Shown one piece after another: positions 12,757-22,027 of a stretch of DNA of 64,000 nucleotides; position 1 is the stretch's first letter, and every line of letters starts with the position of its first letter. Source of the stretch: Staphylococcus marylandisciuri (GTDB lineage: Bacteria > Bacillota > Bacilli > Staphylococcales > Staphylococcaceae); the NCBI RefSeq assembly GCF_025519785.1, contig NZ_JAOPKZ010000008.1, positions 1 to 64,000 on the forward strand, read 5' to 3'. A model generated the notes under the pieces. That model saw only the letters and a program-made list of their open reading frames with translations, did no database searches and was not told the DNA's origin. A program made the translations under genes and the position numbers.

Positions 12757-12794
12757 AAAAATAAAAAGCGTCCCAATTATAAAATTGGGACGCT
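12757..12794 (-). terminator. ilv-leu attenuator hairpin
   Basis: On the minus strand, AGCGTCCCAATT pairs with AATTGGGACGCT (12767-12794) and is followed by a T-rich run (12757-12766), just upstream of ilvD. Competing pairings are available upstream: an AAGTCC/GGACTT stem (about 12798-12826) and an ACATTAG/CTAATGT stem (12829-12848). With the leader peptide at 12857-12922 this is a classical attenuation layout: stalling on scarce Ile/Leu/Val codons would change which hairpin forms. Confidence 0.88.
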
Positions 12795-12856
12795 GTTAAG
12801 TCCCATTCAACTTGAAATAGGACTTAAACATTAGAATGTACTAATGTTCCAGCCCA

Positions 12857-12922
12857 TCAGCATAATAAAATGACTAAAATATTTTCTGTTGTCGGTGTTT
12901 GCTGTTTTGTCATATTAGTCAT
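12857..12922 (-). CDS. Branched-chain amino acid operon leader peptide
   Basis: This 21-codon reading frame is too short for usual gene calling. It has an AAAGGAG site nine to ten bases before its ATG. The C-terminal part reads ENILVILLC, six consecutive Ile/Leu/Val codons before Cys and TGA. It lies about 60 bp upstream of the attenuator hairpin and on the same strand as ilvD. Ribosome stalling in this run when any of the three amino acids is scarce should favour read-through into ilvD. The peptide itself probably has no other function. Confidence 0.88.
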   Translation of the reverse strand: MTNMTKQQTPTTENILVILLC

Positions 12923-13060
12923 TTTAATATACTCCTTTCATTGAATGGTTTTGTGATTTTTACTAATTGTCTAAAAATTTGTTAAATAAAATTTACTATA
13001 ACTTAGAAGAGTTGTCAATATGAATTTTAGAATTTTCTTACAAAATATTAAACTGATGTT
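12923..13060 (-). promoter_or_regulatory. Probable ilv-leu promoter region
   Basis: A TTGACA -35 hexamer sits on the minus strand at 13013-13018, with a TATAGT/TAAATT region 12-17 bases downstream, so the exact -10 is uncertain. Just upstream, AATTTTCTTACAAAATA (13031-13047) resembles the CodY box AATTTTCWGAAAATT with about four mismatches. CodY control of ilv-leu is established in staphylococci; this site is only a candidate. Confidence 0.45.
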
Positions 13061-13087
13061 GGGTCAACGGCAAATCTATATTTATTG

Positions 13088-13577
13088 TGGCTGGGACGTA
13101 AAGGTCTTTGACTAGAGAGAAAAGGGGCTGGGAGATAAATCTTAGAAAAAAATAGGAGCCTGGGACATAATGTAATGTCTCAGGCTCTTTCAGCATCTTG
13201 GCAGTAGATGACTGATTTGAAAACGCGCTTGTACCAAGCTTTTTTCAATTCTAGTCATCCTTGCCGGGGCGGGACTACGAAATCTTTTTTATTCAAATTA
13301 GATTTCTGTCCCGCTCCCTTCAACATCTCGGCAGTAGATGACTGATTTGAAAATGCGCTTGTATCAAGCTTTTTTCAATTCTAGTCATCCTTGCCGGGGC
13401 GGGACTACGAAATCTTTATATACAAAAATAGATTTCTGCCCCGCTCCCTTCAACATCTCGGCAGTAGACGACTGATTTGAAAACGCGCTTGTATCAAGCT
13501 TTTTTCAATTCTAGTCATCCTTGCCGGGGCGGGACTACGAAATCTTTGTATACAAAATAGATTTCTGTCCCGCTCCC
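13088..13577. repeat. Composite hairpin repeat array, three units
   Basis: Two GGCTGGGA-type hairpin segments (about 13088-13186, including the stem formed by GAGCCTGGGACATAATG and its complement) precede three consecutive long units (about 13190-13319, 13320-13450 and 13451-13577), all in the same orientation as at 947-1230. This is the longest array in the window. It lies between the divergent ilv-leu promoter and tsaE. Confidence 0.92.
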
Positions 13578-13838
13578 ATCAAATGAAATAACGCGCATCT
13601 CTCGCTTGTTAAGGCTTTAGAGAGGCTATGTAGTTTAGTCATTATTAGTCGCTTTCTTAATGCGTGAATCATTTACGTATTGCTAACCTTTAATCCGAAT
13701 GACCTCACTCAATTGATTAACGCTGTTCTAGCAAGTAAAGCGAATTGAATAGAAGTCAGAGAGCTTTAAATTTGTTAAAATAAAGAGGTTACATAATGAA
13801 TAGATTTATAAAGTTAGTCATGAACGAGGAGATTAGCC
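13578..13838. other. Spacer upstream of tsaE
   Basis: There is no gene here. The last 60 bp should hold the tsaE promoter (AATTTGTTAAAATAAAGAGG is the most promoter-like stretch), and the spacer ends in a GAGGAG ribosome binding site. Confidence 0.35.
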
Positions 13839-14300
13839 ATGATTGAAATCAATAATCTAGAAGAAATGAACGATTTTGCAAAATCTTTAACTTCTAAATT
13901 TAAACCTAAAGATCTCGTCTTACTTCACGGTAATTTGGGAGCAGGAAAAACAACTTTAAGTCAAATGATTGGTAAATATTTAGGTGTTAAAAGAAATATC
14001 AACTCACCAACTTTTAATATTATCAAATCATATCGAGGTACAAACTTAAAGTTTCACCATATGGATTGTTATAGATTGGAAGATAGTGAGGAAGATTTAG
14101 GGTTTGATGAATACTTTGAGGATCAAGCTGTGACTGTTATAGAGTGGAGTGAATTTATCGCAGATCTTCTGCCAGCTGAACACTTAGATATTTATATACG
14201 AGTTGAAGAAGGGGAGAAACGCTTTATTAAGCTGAAAGCCTCCGGAGCTAGATTTGAGTCATTAAAGGAGGATGTCGAAAATGAATTATCTACTCATTGA
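13839..14300 (+). CDS. tsaE: tRNA t6A synthesis ATPase TsaE
   Basis: TsaE is the P-loop ATPase that, with TsaB and TsaD, supports N6-threonylcarbamoyl transfer to A37 of ANN-decoding tRNAs. The 153-residue protein has Walker A GNLGAGKTTLSQ at about residues 31-42, a SPTFNII switch-like motif, and HHMDCYRL followed by VIEWSE. It starts at an ATG with GAGGAG eight bases upstream. Its 3' end overlaps tsaB by 20 bp, and it heads a four-gene operon with rimI. Confidence 0.95.
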   Translation: MIEINNLEEMNDFAKSLTSKFKPKDLVLLHGNLGAGKTTLSQMIGKYLGVKRNINSPTFNIIKSYRGTNLKFHHMDCYRLEDSEEDLGFDEYFEDQAVTVIEWSEFIADLLPAEHLDIYIRVEEGEKRFIKLKASGARFESLKEDVENELSTH

Positions 14301-14946
14301 TACGTCTAACCAACCGCTTTCTGTAGCATTGATGCAAGATGATGAGGTATTAGCTGAAGTTAACAATGATAAGAAAGTAAATCATTCAGTACAATTAATG
14401 CCTGCAGTGCAGAAAGTTATAGAACGCTCGCATGTTGAGAAACGAGCGATAGATCGAATAGTAGTTGCTGAAGGACCAGGCTCTTATACAGGTTTACGAA
14501 TCGGAGTTACCGTGGCTAAGACATTAGCTTATAGTGTAAACGCAGAGTTATATGGAGTTTCTTCTTTAAAAGCGCTTGCTGCTACTGTTAAAAACATAGA
14601 TAAGCAATTACTGGTGCCTATCTTCGATGCTAGACGAGAAGCGGTTTATGCTGGAGTGTTTAAAAAGCAAGGAGATACTCTAGAAGTAGTATTTGAAGAA
14701 CAATATATAACCATCAATGATTTGAACCGTTATTTAAATAATTTAGATGAAGAATTCTTATTTGTCGGCATAGACGCGGTGAAGTTAAAAGATTTCTTAA
14801 ACGGAGAAGTTCTGGAGATGTTACCTAAAGCTTCTTCAATGCGCACATTAATAGCTGAATCTGCAGATATTAAGACGTTTACTCCTAATTATCTCAAACT
14901 ATCTGAGGCAGAAAGAAATTGGAACAATCAACACAGCAAGCGTTAA
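14281..14946 (+). CDS. tsaB: tRNA t6A synthesis scaffold protein TsaB
   Basis: TsaB is a catalytically inactive ASKHA-fold partner of TsaD. The 221-residue protein starts MNYLLIDTSNQPLSVALM and carries the signature AEGPGSYTGLRIGVTVAKTLA near residue 65. ATG 14281 is chosen over the in-frame ATG at 14272, because AAAGGAGG ends exactly at the latter and is nine bases from the former. It overlaps tsaE at its start and rimI at its end, implying coupled translation. Confidence 0.94.
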   Translation: MNYLLIDTSNQPLSVALMQDDEVLAEVNNDKKVNHSVQLMPAVQKVIERSHVEKRAIDRIVVAEGPGSYTGLRIGVTVAKTLAYSVNAELYGVSSLKALAATVKNIDKQLLVPIFDARREAVYAGVFKKQGDTLEVVFEEQYITINDLNRYLNNLDEEFLFVGIDAVKLKDFLNGEVLEMLPKASSMRTLIAESADIKTFTPNYLKLSEAERNWNNQHSKR

Positions 14947-15380
14947 ATATTAGACTCATGTGCGCAGATGATGTTCCTCAGGTATTTGATATAGAGAGAG
15001 AAAGCTTTAATGATAGCTCGTGGACGATTGATGCTTTTTATCATGAAATACTAAAAAATAATTTCGCTTATTATTTTGTCATAGAATTCGATAATACAAT
15101 TGTAGGTTATGTAGGTTTATGGCTAGTAATAGATCAAGCACAGATTACAACAATTGCTATTAAAAAAGAGAAGCGAGGATGCGGATTAGGACAGCTACTA
15201 CTACGCTATGCTATGCAATATGCGCAGACTAAATGTGATACTATGAGCCTGGAAGTGCGTGTAGACAACACGATTGCACAGCACGTCTATAAGAATTTAG
15301 GGTTTAAGTATGGCGGAAAAAGAAAAAATTATTATGGTGAAGGTGAAGATGCTATGGTAATGTGGGTGACTTTAAGATGA
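14919..15380 (+). CDS. rimI: Ribosomal protein S18 N-acetyltransferase-like protein
   Basis: This is a GNAT-family acetyltransferase of the RimI type, predicted to acetylate protein N-termini such as S18. The 153 residues include the acetyl-CoA motif [21 protein letters not shown], near residues 84-103, and the C-terminal [16 protein letters not shown] typical of RimI. The assigned start is TTG, overlapping tsaB by 28 bp; a later ATG (14959) is possible. RimI next to TsaB/TsaD is the standard arrangement. The natural substrate in staphylococci is inferred. Confidence 0.88.
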   Translation: MEQSTQQALNIRLMCADDVPQVFDIERESFNDSSWTIDAFYHEILKNNFAYYFVIEFDNTIVGYVGLWLVIDQAQITTIAIKKEKRGCGLGQLLLRYAMQYAQTKCDTMSLEVRVDNTIAQHVYKNLGFKYGGKRKNYYGEGEDAMVMWVTLR

Positions 15381-16390
15381 CAATAAATAGATATATTTTA
15401 GGAATTGAATCAAGTTGTGACGAAACCAGTGTTAGCGTTGTTAAAGACGGGACCGAAATTCTCGCTAATATTGTGCTCAGTCAAATTGAGAGTCACAAAC
15501 GATTTGGTGGCGTAGTACCTGAAGTTGCGAGCCGGCACCATGTCGAGGGAATCATACCTACTATAGAAGAAGCTTTAAATACTGCAGGTATACAAATGGA
15601 GAAGATAGACGCCATCGCAGTAACAGAAGGGCCGGGGCTTATAGGTGCGTTGCTCGTAGGAATAAATGCTGCTAAAGCACTAGCATTTGCTTACGATAAG
15701 CCTTTAATACCTGTGAATCATATTGCCGGTCATATTTATGCAAATAATTTAGAAGAACCACTTGAATTTCCTCTAATCTCTCTTATCGTTTCAGGCGGTC
15801 ATACTGAACTCATTTACATGAAGGATCATCTTGACTTTGAAATTCTCGGAGAGACGCGTGACGATGCAGTTGGAGAAGCATATGATAAAGTAGCGCGGAC
15901 AATTGGTTTAGGTTATCCTGGAGGGCCGAAAGTAGATGCGTTAGCAAGTGAAGGTCAGGACACGTATGATTTTCCTCGTGTATTGTTAGAAAAGGATACC
16001 TATGATTTTAGTTTTAGTGGATTGAAAAGTGCTGTAATAAACAAAAAGCACAACTTGAATCAAAAAGGTGAAGATGTAAATCGAGCAAACATTGCGCGAA
16101 GTTTTCAAGACAGCGTAGTTGAAGTATTAGTAGGTAAAGCTGTACGAGCGTGTGAAGCATATGATGTGAATCATTTAATAGTAGCTGGAGGAGTAGCAAG
16201 TAATCGCGGGTTACGTGAACAACTTACAGAAGCATGCGAAATACGCGACATTAAACTCTCAATACCTCATCCCCAGCTATGTACTGATAACGCAGCGATG
16301 ATAGCTGCTGTTGGATTCTATTTATTCGAAGCTGGGGTTAGAGCAGACATGAGTTTGAATGGGCGAAGTAGCATTGATATAGAGGAGTAG
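15377..16390 (+). CDS. tsaD: tRNA N6-adenosine threonylcarbamoyltransferase TsaD
   Basis: TsaD is the catalytic ASKHA-fold subunit that transfers threonylcarbamoyl to A37. Visible motifs are [14 protein letters not shown] at the N-terminus, the metal-binding histidines in SRHHVEG and [11 protein letters not shown], the SGGHTEL phosphate motif, and [12 protein letters not shown] near residue 270. ATG 15377 (337 residues) is preferred over an upstream GTG at 15362 because family members start just before the ESSCDET strand. It ends the tsaE-tsaB-rimI-tsaD operon. Confidence 0.96.
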   Translation: MTINRYILGIESSCDETSVSVVKDGTEILANIVLSQIESHKRFGGVVPEVASRHHVEGIIPTIEEALNTAGIQMEKIDAIAVTEGPGLIGALLVGINAAKALAFAYDKPLIPVNHIAGHIYANNLEEPLEFPLISLIVSGGHTELIYMKDHLDFEILGETRDDAVGEAYDKVARTIGLGYPGGPKVDALASEGQDTYDFPRVLLEKDTYDFSFSGLKSAVINKKHNLNQKGEDVNRANIARSFQDSVVEVLVGKAVRACEAYDVNHLIVAGGVASNRGLREQLTEACEIRDIKLSIPHPQLCTDNAAMIAAVGFYLFEAGVRADMSLNGRSSIDIEE

Positions 16391-16520
16391 TGCGATAGTT
16401 AAGTTGCTTGTTCTTGTACCTCCTGCCGGCTGAACTCTGATATAGTTTTAACGATTATTTTATTAATAGTTTAATGTAATGGGTATAAGTGAATAAGCTA
16501 TAATAAAGGAGTTGTCATAG

Positions 16521-16943
16521 ATGAAAGCGATTCAATACTTTAACTTTGAGAATAGTTTAGCAGCGCTTAATTTTTATGAAAGATATTTAGGCGCAACAAA
16601 TATTCAACGAGTGGGTGGCGATGATGCACGCTTCGAGCATATGCCAGAGGAATATAAAATGGATAAAGATTTTACTTTAAACGCAACTTTTGAAATAATG
16701 GGTGAAACTTTCTATTGCAGTGATACTTATAAAAATAAAAAGATTGATAATAGTGGGGCTATCGTTGCATTCACCTTTAATTATAATGACGAAAGAGAAA
16801 GACAGCGAGCTATTGATTTCTACGGTAAAGCCATAGAAGGAGGATGTGAAGCATCAATACCACTTGGTGAAACGGAATGGTCTAAATTATATGGTATTTT
16901 CAATGATCCCTTTGGTGTGACGTGGATGATTAATGCAGAATAA
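16521..16943 (+). CDS. VOC-superfamily (glyoxalase/PhnB-like) protein
   Basis: This 140-residue cytosolic protein has two beta-alpha-beta-beta-beta modules of the vicinal oxygen chelate fold. The first starts FNFENSLAALNFYERYLGAT and the second IVAFTFNYNDERERQRAIDFY, ending in the hallmark YGIFNDPFGVTWMINAE. It resembles the PhnB/3-demethylubiquinone methyltransferase-like branch. The substrate is unknown. A good AAAGGAG site is present. It stands alone after tsaD, before a bidirectional hairpin. Confidence 0.8.
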   Translation: MKAIQYFNFENSLAALNFYERYLGATNIQRVGGDDARFEHMPEEYKMDKDFTLNATFEIMGETFYCSDTYKNKKIDNSGAIVAFTFNYNDERERQRAIDFYGKAIEGGCEASIPLGETEWSKLYGIFNDPFGVTWMINAE

Positions 16944-16989
16944 CTGTAAGGTGTACCAAAGGAATAGTTAGGTAAGTTTAAATTTAGAG

Positions 16990-17042
16990 GAGGTCGAGAC
17001 TACGAAATCATTTTATTCAAATTAGATTTCTGTCCCGCTCCC
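16990..17042. repeat. Short derivative of the composite repeat
   Basis: This is a single stem-loop of the GAGACTACGAAATCA...AGATTTCTGTCCCGCTCCC type, corresponding to the right half of a full unit. It sits between convergent genes. The left arm is partly diverged (GAGGTCGAGAC). Confidence 0.8.
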
Positions 17043-17077
17043 AACCTCGTAGAAAAGCTGGAGATTAAGATAAATGA

Positions 17078-17136
17078 AAAGGCTGACTACTCGATGTGTA
17101 GGTTCTTAACACATCAGTAGTCGGCCTTTTTTTACT
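17078..17136. terminator. Bidirectional terminator between convergent genes
   Basis: AAAAGGCTGACTACT-GATGTGT pairs with ACACATC-AGTAGTCGGCCTTTTTTT. The long stem has A-rich and T-rich flanks, so it can serve the VOC gene (plus) and the MutS-like gene (minus). Confidence 0.85.
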
Positions 17137-17207
17137 ATAAATCAAACTAGTGAGTAAGGGTCTATTTCTATTGCTGTAGTCTTTATGTGAGTCATCATAG
17201 ATTAGCT

Positions 17208-18833
17208 TTATGAGTTACTTTCCAGTTTCGTTGTATTTTTAAGAGCTTGTTTATAAATAGTTTCTGGGAACTGTGTGATACGGAGAAGTTCTATAGCGTT
17301 GCGTGTATTCGCTTTACCTGGTTTAATCTTATAATCAAAGTAAATTTCTTTATCCTGGATGACTTCATTGAAATGATAATTTGCGTAAAGTGGATGTAGC
17401 CATGTAGCAAGCTCAATATCGTGTGTGGCTGCAAGAACTCGGTAATTATTACGTTCTCCTAAATAGTTGAGCACCGATTCTGAAGCAGCTATTCTTTCAG
17501 TAGTATTCGTACCTTTAAATATTTCATCAATAAAGCAATAGCAATAGTCTGCATGTGATAGCTTAAACAAACGGCGTATGGCCTTAATTTCAGCCATGAA
17601 ATAGCTGTCGCCTGTAAGTACGTCATCTTGATTAGCCATTGAGGTATAGACACTGCCAGGTTTATAAGTGAATTGCTCAGCTAGCGCGGTGTTGACGGAT
17701 TGAGCTAATATTAAATTAAGCGCCACAGCTTTCATAAATGTGGATTTACCTGAAGCATTTGAACCCGTGAGTAGGATGTGGGATTGAATGCTAAGATCGT
17801 TAGGCACCGCTTCGGCAAGCAATGGATGAACAACCCCTCTAAATTTAATATTTTTACACTCTGTAACTTCCGGTCTTATTTCTTGTGTGAGGGTTTCTCT
17901 CCAGAGCGCTACCGCATAGTGATTGTCGATGTAAGATAAATAGTTATAAGCTGCCATAATTTCATCTTCATGTTTCATAAAGCTGCGTTGTAGTAAAAAG
18001 TAAAGGAAATAATCTAAATTGAACATGGATTTAATGATACCTATGAAAAGTGCTGCTTCACTTTTGCTACCTATTCCACCAATGAGCCACCCAAAATACT
18101 TAACTATTTTAAAGTGATTAAGGTCTATATTTAGTCGAGGAGACTCTGCTAGATGTGCAATTCTATTGGCTTGTTTAATCACCCCTACCGTATAGAAAGC
18201 AGAGTCCTCATTATTTTTCATCTTATCTCGGTTTTGACCTGTGGAAAGATAGACATTTAATATAATGGCGAGTAAGGTTAAGAGCCCACCTAGTTTAGCT
18301 GACATAAACATGATCACAAACCCTATGAGCGGGTAGAAGGGGCTTAACCATTTAAATATGTTACGAGACAGTGGATGCACTTGATCAGGGTAAAGCGGAT
18401 AGACTGCTTTACCTATCATAGCAAGATAAAGTGAAATTTTTTCTCTGAATTGTGAGCGTTCTTTAATGTCTTGTATTAATCGCTCATTTTTAACAGTATC
18501 CATACCTCTTAAGGAAGCGTATAAACGCATTTCTCCGATAGATGTGAAATTATAGTTGAGTTGCTGATACACTTCATCTAAATTGAGATCGGACCACGTT
18601 TTATCATCTATGTATTCATAATGTTCGTACTGTGATTTATCCTTTGAGAATAACCGCTCATACACATGATTAGGCCGAATGAATTGTTCTAGTCGTTTGC
18701 GGCGGCGCCATAAGGATTTAATATCTTTTTTTAAACTAAGTTGTTCTATGAGTTTTAAAAGTAAACTGACGAATGTGGCCACTAAGATGTAACCGAAAAG
18801 TACAGAAATATATACCCACAAGATTACTGGCAT
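17208..18833 (-). CDS. Membrane-anchored MutS-family ATPase
   Basis: The 541-residue protein has a MutS C-terminal ATPase domain: Walker A TGSNASGKSTFMK near residue 356, then DSYFMAEIKAI and a Walker B/signature region CFIDEIFKGTNTTERIAASE. It lacks the mismatch-recognition domain of MutS1. Hydrophobic segments at residues 1-27 and about 165-195 suggest membrane association. Such proteins are common in Firmicutes, but their role is not known to me; mismatch repair should not be assumed. The ATG has AAAGGAG nine bases upstream. It sits in a conserved staphylococcal position before the ABC-F gene. Confidence 0.82.
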   Translation of the reverse strand: MPVILWVYISVLFGYILVATFVSLLLKLIEQLSLKKDIKSLWRRRKRLEQFIRPNHVYERLFSKDKSQYEHYEYIDDKTWSDLNLDEVYQQLNYNFTSIGEMRLYASLRGMDTVKNERLIQDIKERSQFREKISLYLAMIGKAVYPLYPDQVHPLSRNIFKWLSPFYPLIGFVIMFMSAKLGGLLTLLAIILNVYLSTGQNRDKMKNNEDSAFYTVGVIKQANRIAHLAESPRLNIDLNHFKIVKYFGWLIGGIGSKSEAALFIGIIKSMFNLDYFLYFLLQRSFMKHEDEIMAAYNYLSYIDNHYAVALWRETLTQEIRPEVTECKNIKFRGVVHPLLAEAVPNDLSIQSHILLTGSNASGKSTFMKAVALNLILAQSVNTALAEQFTYKPGSVYTSMANQDDVLTGDSYFMAEIKAIRRLFKLSHADYCYCFIDEIFKGTNTTERIAASESVLNYLGERNNYRVLAATHDIELATWLHPLYANYHFNEVIQDKEIYFDYKIKPGKANTRNAIELLRITQFPETIYKQALKNTTKLESNS

Positions 18834-19183
18834 GCATTTTTCTCCTTTCTATTTGCATAAATCTAGTATGGCATGTTTATATTTAGATCACAAATGAGGG
18901 TGAGTGTCTTAATTTGAATAGAAAATGTCAAGGGGGAACATGCGTACTTATCAACAAAAAGTGCACAAATTGTGGATAAGTCGTGTATGATGATGTGGAT
19001 ATAAGTGAGTAAGTCGAAAATAAAAGAAAATGTAGTTACAATTTACTTGTGGATAATTGGGATAACTTTGTGGATATCTACGAATATAACACTTTTAGCT
19101 GTGTATAAAATTAAGTGAAAAAAGTAAAAAAAGAGGATGAGAAAGTAAAAATTGTTACTCGCTCATCACTTAAAAAGTAAATA
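18834..19183. other. Intergenic spacer with a DnaA-box-like cluster
   Basis: No gene is found in these 350 bp. TGTGGATAA, the complement of the DnaA box TTATCCACA, occurs perfectly at 18971-18979 and 19048-19056. One-mismatch versions lie at 18994-19002 and 19069-19077 (TGTGGATAT), 19100-19108 (TGTGTATAA) and 18948-18956 (TTATCAACA, opposite strand). The flanks are AT-rich. This many boxes within 161 bp suggests a DnaA-binding site away from oriC; function is inferred. Confidence 0.6.
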
Positions 19184-21112
19184 TTAATTTAACTTATCCT
19201 GTAATTTTTCCCATTCCGTCATAGCTTGTTCTAACGTTTGTTCGATATCTAATTTTTGGTTAACTAAGTCTTGTGATTTTTGTGGGTTATTAAAGATCTC
19301 AGGTTGTGTTAATTGTTGATCGATATCGTGAATACTTTGTTCACACTCTGTGATACGCATTTCATAGGTTTCGATTTGACGTTCAATTTGGCGTAATTCT
19401 TTTTTACGCTGCTTTTGATTAACGTAATCGTTGGTTTGACTCACTGATGAACTCTGAGTTGTTTGATGGTCAGCCTCTTTTTCTTGTAAAGCTATTTTTT
19501 CTTCTAGCTTTTCAATATAGTATTGATAGTTTCCGAGATAGAGATTACCGCCTTGAGAATCTAAATCAAAGACCTTATTAGCAAGTTGGTCGATAAAATA
19601 TCGGTCATGGGAAACGAATATAATAGTTCCTTCAAATCCTGCTAGTGCCTGTTCCAACATTTCTTTAGAATCGATATCGAGATGGTTAGTTGGTTCGTCT
19701 AATATTAAGATGTTATTGCGTTCTAGCATGAGGAGAGCAAGTTGCAATCGCGCTTTCTCTCCACCCGACAGATCATTGATAACTTTTTTTACTTCTTCTT
19801 GAACGAATAAGAAGCGGCCTAATACAGCTCTGATATCTTTCTCAGGCATAGTTGGATATTGGTCCCATACGTAATCTAAGATCGTTTGATTAGATCGAAA
19901 CTCTGCTTGCTTTTGATCATAATAACCGATCTTTAAGTTTGCACCAGATGTGATCTCACCATTAAGTGGTGTCAATTTGCCAGCAATCGTTTTAATAAAG
20001 GTTGATTTACCTATACCGTTCCTTCCTATAACTGCTATATGATCACCTTTGAAGACGTCGAGATTTATAGGCTCAGTGATAGGTGAATCGTGATAGCCGA
20101 TTTCTAAGTCGCGAATATGAAAGACATCATTACCTGTATTACGTGAGAAATGAAACTGTATATTCGCACTACGCGCATCTAGCATAGGCTTGTCTATGCG
20201 TTCAATCTTTTCTAGCATCTTACGGCGACTCTTCGCCATTCCACTGGTGGAAGCTCTAGCGATATTTTTATCCACGTAGTTCTCTAATCGTTGAATCTCT
20301 GCTTGCTGATCTTCGTATTCTTGCAAACGACGTTGGTAATATTTATCGCGTTGCTCTATGAATTGTTTATAGTTTCCGTAATAGTGTTTCACTTCACCGA
20401 GCGCAACATCATAAATTTGGTTAACTATTTTATCTAAAAAATAACGGTCATGGCTAATGAGGACAATTGCGCCTTTAAAGAACTTGAGGTAATTCTCTAA
20501 CCATTCTGTAGTCTCCATATCAAGATGGTTAGTCGGCTCGTCGAGGAGTAACAAGTCGGGTTCATTTAATAGCATTTGCGCAAGCGATAGCCGAGTTTTT
20601 TGACCACCACTGAAATCGTTTATTGGACGATTGAAATCTTCCTCTTTAAAAGATAGTCCATGTAACACGGTTTTTATCTTACTTTGGTATTGATAGCCTT
20701 CTTTTTCTTCAAATTCATTAGATAATCTTTCGTAATTGGCTATATGATGTTGGTAATCATCACTTTCATAGTTATCGGCGTGTTGAGCTAACCATTCTGT
20801 TTCAGCCTTCATCTTCTTTTCAAGATCCATTAAATATCCAAATGGTTTAGACATTGCTTCAAAGACAGTTTCATTAGTATTTAGTGTCATTTGTTGTGTG
20901 AGGTAGCCTAGTTTTAAATCTTTTACTTTAGAAATATGGCCACTATCGTAGTCCTCAACTCCCGCAATAATTTTCATTAATGTAGATTTACCAGCACCAT
21001 TGCGACCTACGATACCAATCCGCTCACCATTCTTAACTTCGAAATTAACATCATTAAAGATGTCTTCACCATCGAATGATTTTGTAATTTGATTGAGTTG
21101 TAATAAAATCAT
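19184..21112 (-). CDS. ABC-F family ATPase (YdiF/Uup-like)
   Basis: ABC-F proteins are soluble twin-cassette ATPases acting on the ribosome; they are not transporters. The first cassette has GRNGAGKSTLMK, FSGGQKTRLSLAQ and LLLLDEPTNHLD; the second has GRNGIGKSTFIK, LSGGEKARLQLAL and ILILDEPTNHLD. An interdomain linker helix region and a C-terminal coiled coil (about the last 80 residues, rich in Gln/Glu) are present. ATG 21112 (MILLQLNQITK, 642 residues) is chosen because GCGAGGTG lies nine bases upstream; ATG 21151 is less likely. It resembles housekeeping YdiF more than resistance proteins, but a resistance role cannot be excluded. Confidence 0.88.
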   Translation of the reverse strand: MILLQLNQITKSFDGEDIFNDVNFEVKNGERIGIVGRNGAGKSTLMKIIAGVEDYDSGHISKVKDLKLGYLTQQMTLNTNETVFEAMSKPFGYLMDLEKKMKAETEWLAQHADNYESDDYQHHIANYERLSNEFEEKEGYQYQSKIKTVLHGLSFKEEDFNRPINDFSGGQKTRLSLAQMLLNEPDLLLLDEPTNHLDMETTEWLENYLKFFKGAIVLISHDRYFLDKIVNQIYDVALGEVKHYYGNYKQFIEQRDKYYQRRLQEYEDQQAEIQRLENYVDKNIARASTSGMAKSRRKMLEKIERIDKPMLDARSANIQFHFSRNTGNDVFHIRDLEIGYHDSPITEPINLDVFKGDHIAVIGRNGIGKSTFIKTIAGKLTPLNGEITSGANLKIGYYDQKQAEFRSNQTILDYVWDQYPTMPEKDIRAVLGRFLFVQEEVKKVINDLSGGEKARLQLALLMLERNNILILDEPTNHLDIDSKEMLEQALAGFEGTIIFVSHDRYFIDQLANKVFDLDSQGGNLYLGNYQYYIEKLEEKIALQEKEADHQTTQSSSVSQTNDYVNQKQRKKELRQIERQIETYEMRITECEQSIHDIDQQLTQPEIFNNPQKSQDLVNQKLDIEQTLEQAMTEWEKLQDKLN

Positions 21113-21328
21113 CGTATTATGCACCTCGCTCAATACATTATTGTACAGCAATTAAGTCTCTGAACAAATAAGCTAAGTTTATTTTTATCAATCATTCATG
21201 TATAATACCGTTGTGATTGTTAAATAGGTATTTATTTATCATTTTCTATAGCGCTAAAAAACAATCTGATACTCAGGTTTAGTGTGTTCAAGAATTAGAG
21301 ATACTAATTATATAGGAGGAAAGCCATC

Positions 21329-21973
21329 ATGGCTATTCATAGCGATAAGATTCCTCGTGCGACTTTGAAGCGGTTGCCTTTATATTATAGATTCGTTAAT
21401 ACTTTGAAAGCAAAGGGTATAGATCGTGTAAATTCTAAGATGATAAGCGAAGGACTTAATATTGATTCCGCTACGATTCGTAGAGATTTCTCATATTTTG
21501 GGGAACTTGGAAAGAAAGGGTATGGTTATAACATAGATAGCTTACTCAACTTCTTTAAGAGCGAAATAAGTGAAAATCAAGATATTAAGATAGCGCTTGT
21601 CGGTGTAGGTAATTTAGGAAAGGCGCTGTTGACTTATAACTTTTCTATTCATGATGAAATGACGATTACTGAAGCTTTCGATATTAGACCAGAAGTCATT
21701 GGGGAAGAGATTGGTAAAGTCGATGTTAAGCATACTGATGCAATACGCTCAGTTCTATCTCAACAGGGGATAGAGGTAGTTATTCTCACCACTCCTGAAA
21801 GCGTTGCTCAACAGGTTACAGATCAACTTGTTGAAGCAGGTGTAAACGGTATATTGAATTTCACCCCTGCGCGCATAGAAACGCCCAGCGATGTACAGGT
21901 CCATCATATAGATTTAGGCATTGAGTTGCAATCTTTACTTTTCTTTATGAAAAATTATCAAAGTCACAGTTAA
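21329..21973 (+). CDS. rex: Redox-sensing transcriptional repressor Rex
   Basis: Rex is a dimeric repressor that senses the NADH/NAD+ ratio and controls fermentation and anaerobic respiration genes. Residues 1-80 form a winged helix ([20 protein letters not shown] as the recognition region, then [11 protein letters not shown]). The Rossmann domain follows with [12 protein letters not shown] near residue 92. The 214-residue length is normal. The start has AGGAGGAAAGCC upstream. It is divergent from the ABC-F gene, as in other staphylococci. Confidence 0.96.
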   Translation: MAIHSDKIPRATLKRLPLYYRFVNTLKAKGIDRVNSKMISEGLNIDSATIRRDFSYFGELGKKGYGYNIDSLLNFFKSEISENQDIKIALVGVGNLGKALLTYNFSIHDEMTITEAFDIRPEVIGEEIGKVDVKHTDAIRSVLSQQGIEVVILTTPESVAQQVTDQLVEAGVNGILNFTPARIETPSDVQVHHIDLGIELQSLLFFMKNYQSHS

Positions 21974-21982
21974 TAGAGTATA

Positions 21983-22027
21983 GTCGAGACTAACGTTGAG
22001 AATTAATTGTTTGTCTCGATATTTTTT
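21983..22027 (+). terminator. rex terminator
   Basis: TCGAGAC and GTCTCGA pair across a loop of about 22 nt and are followed by ATATTTTTTT. It lies 10 bp after the rex stop. Confidence 0.7.

Noticed and set aside
12795-12860. T-box riboswitch upstream of ilvD
   Set aside because: No AGGGTGGNACCGCG motif or specifier loop; the leader peptide and attenuator explain the region.
13088-13577. CRISPR array
   Set aside because: The three repeats are about 130 bp long and adjacent, with no unique spacers of uniform length and no cas genes nearby.
17208-18833. Mismatch repair protein MutS1 or MutS2
   Set aside because: No mismatch-recognition, clamp or Smr domain; membrane segments at the N-terminus point to the membrane MutS-like family.
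21200-21240. Rex autoregulatory operator before rex
   Set aside because: TTGTGATTGTTAAATA matches only half of the palindromic TTGTGAAATWWTTCACAA; too weak to list.
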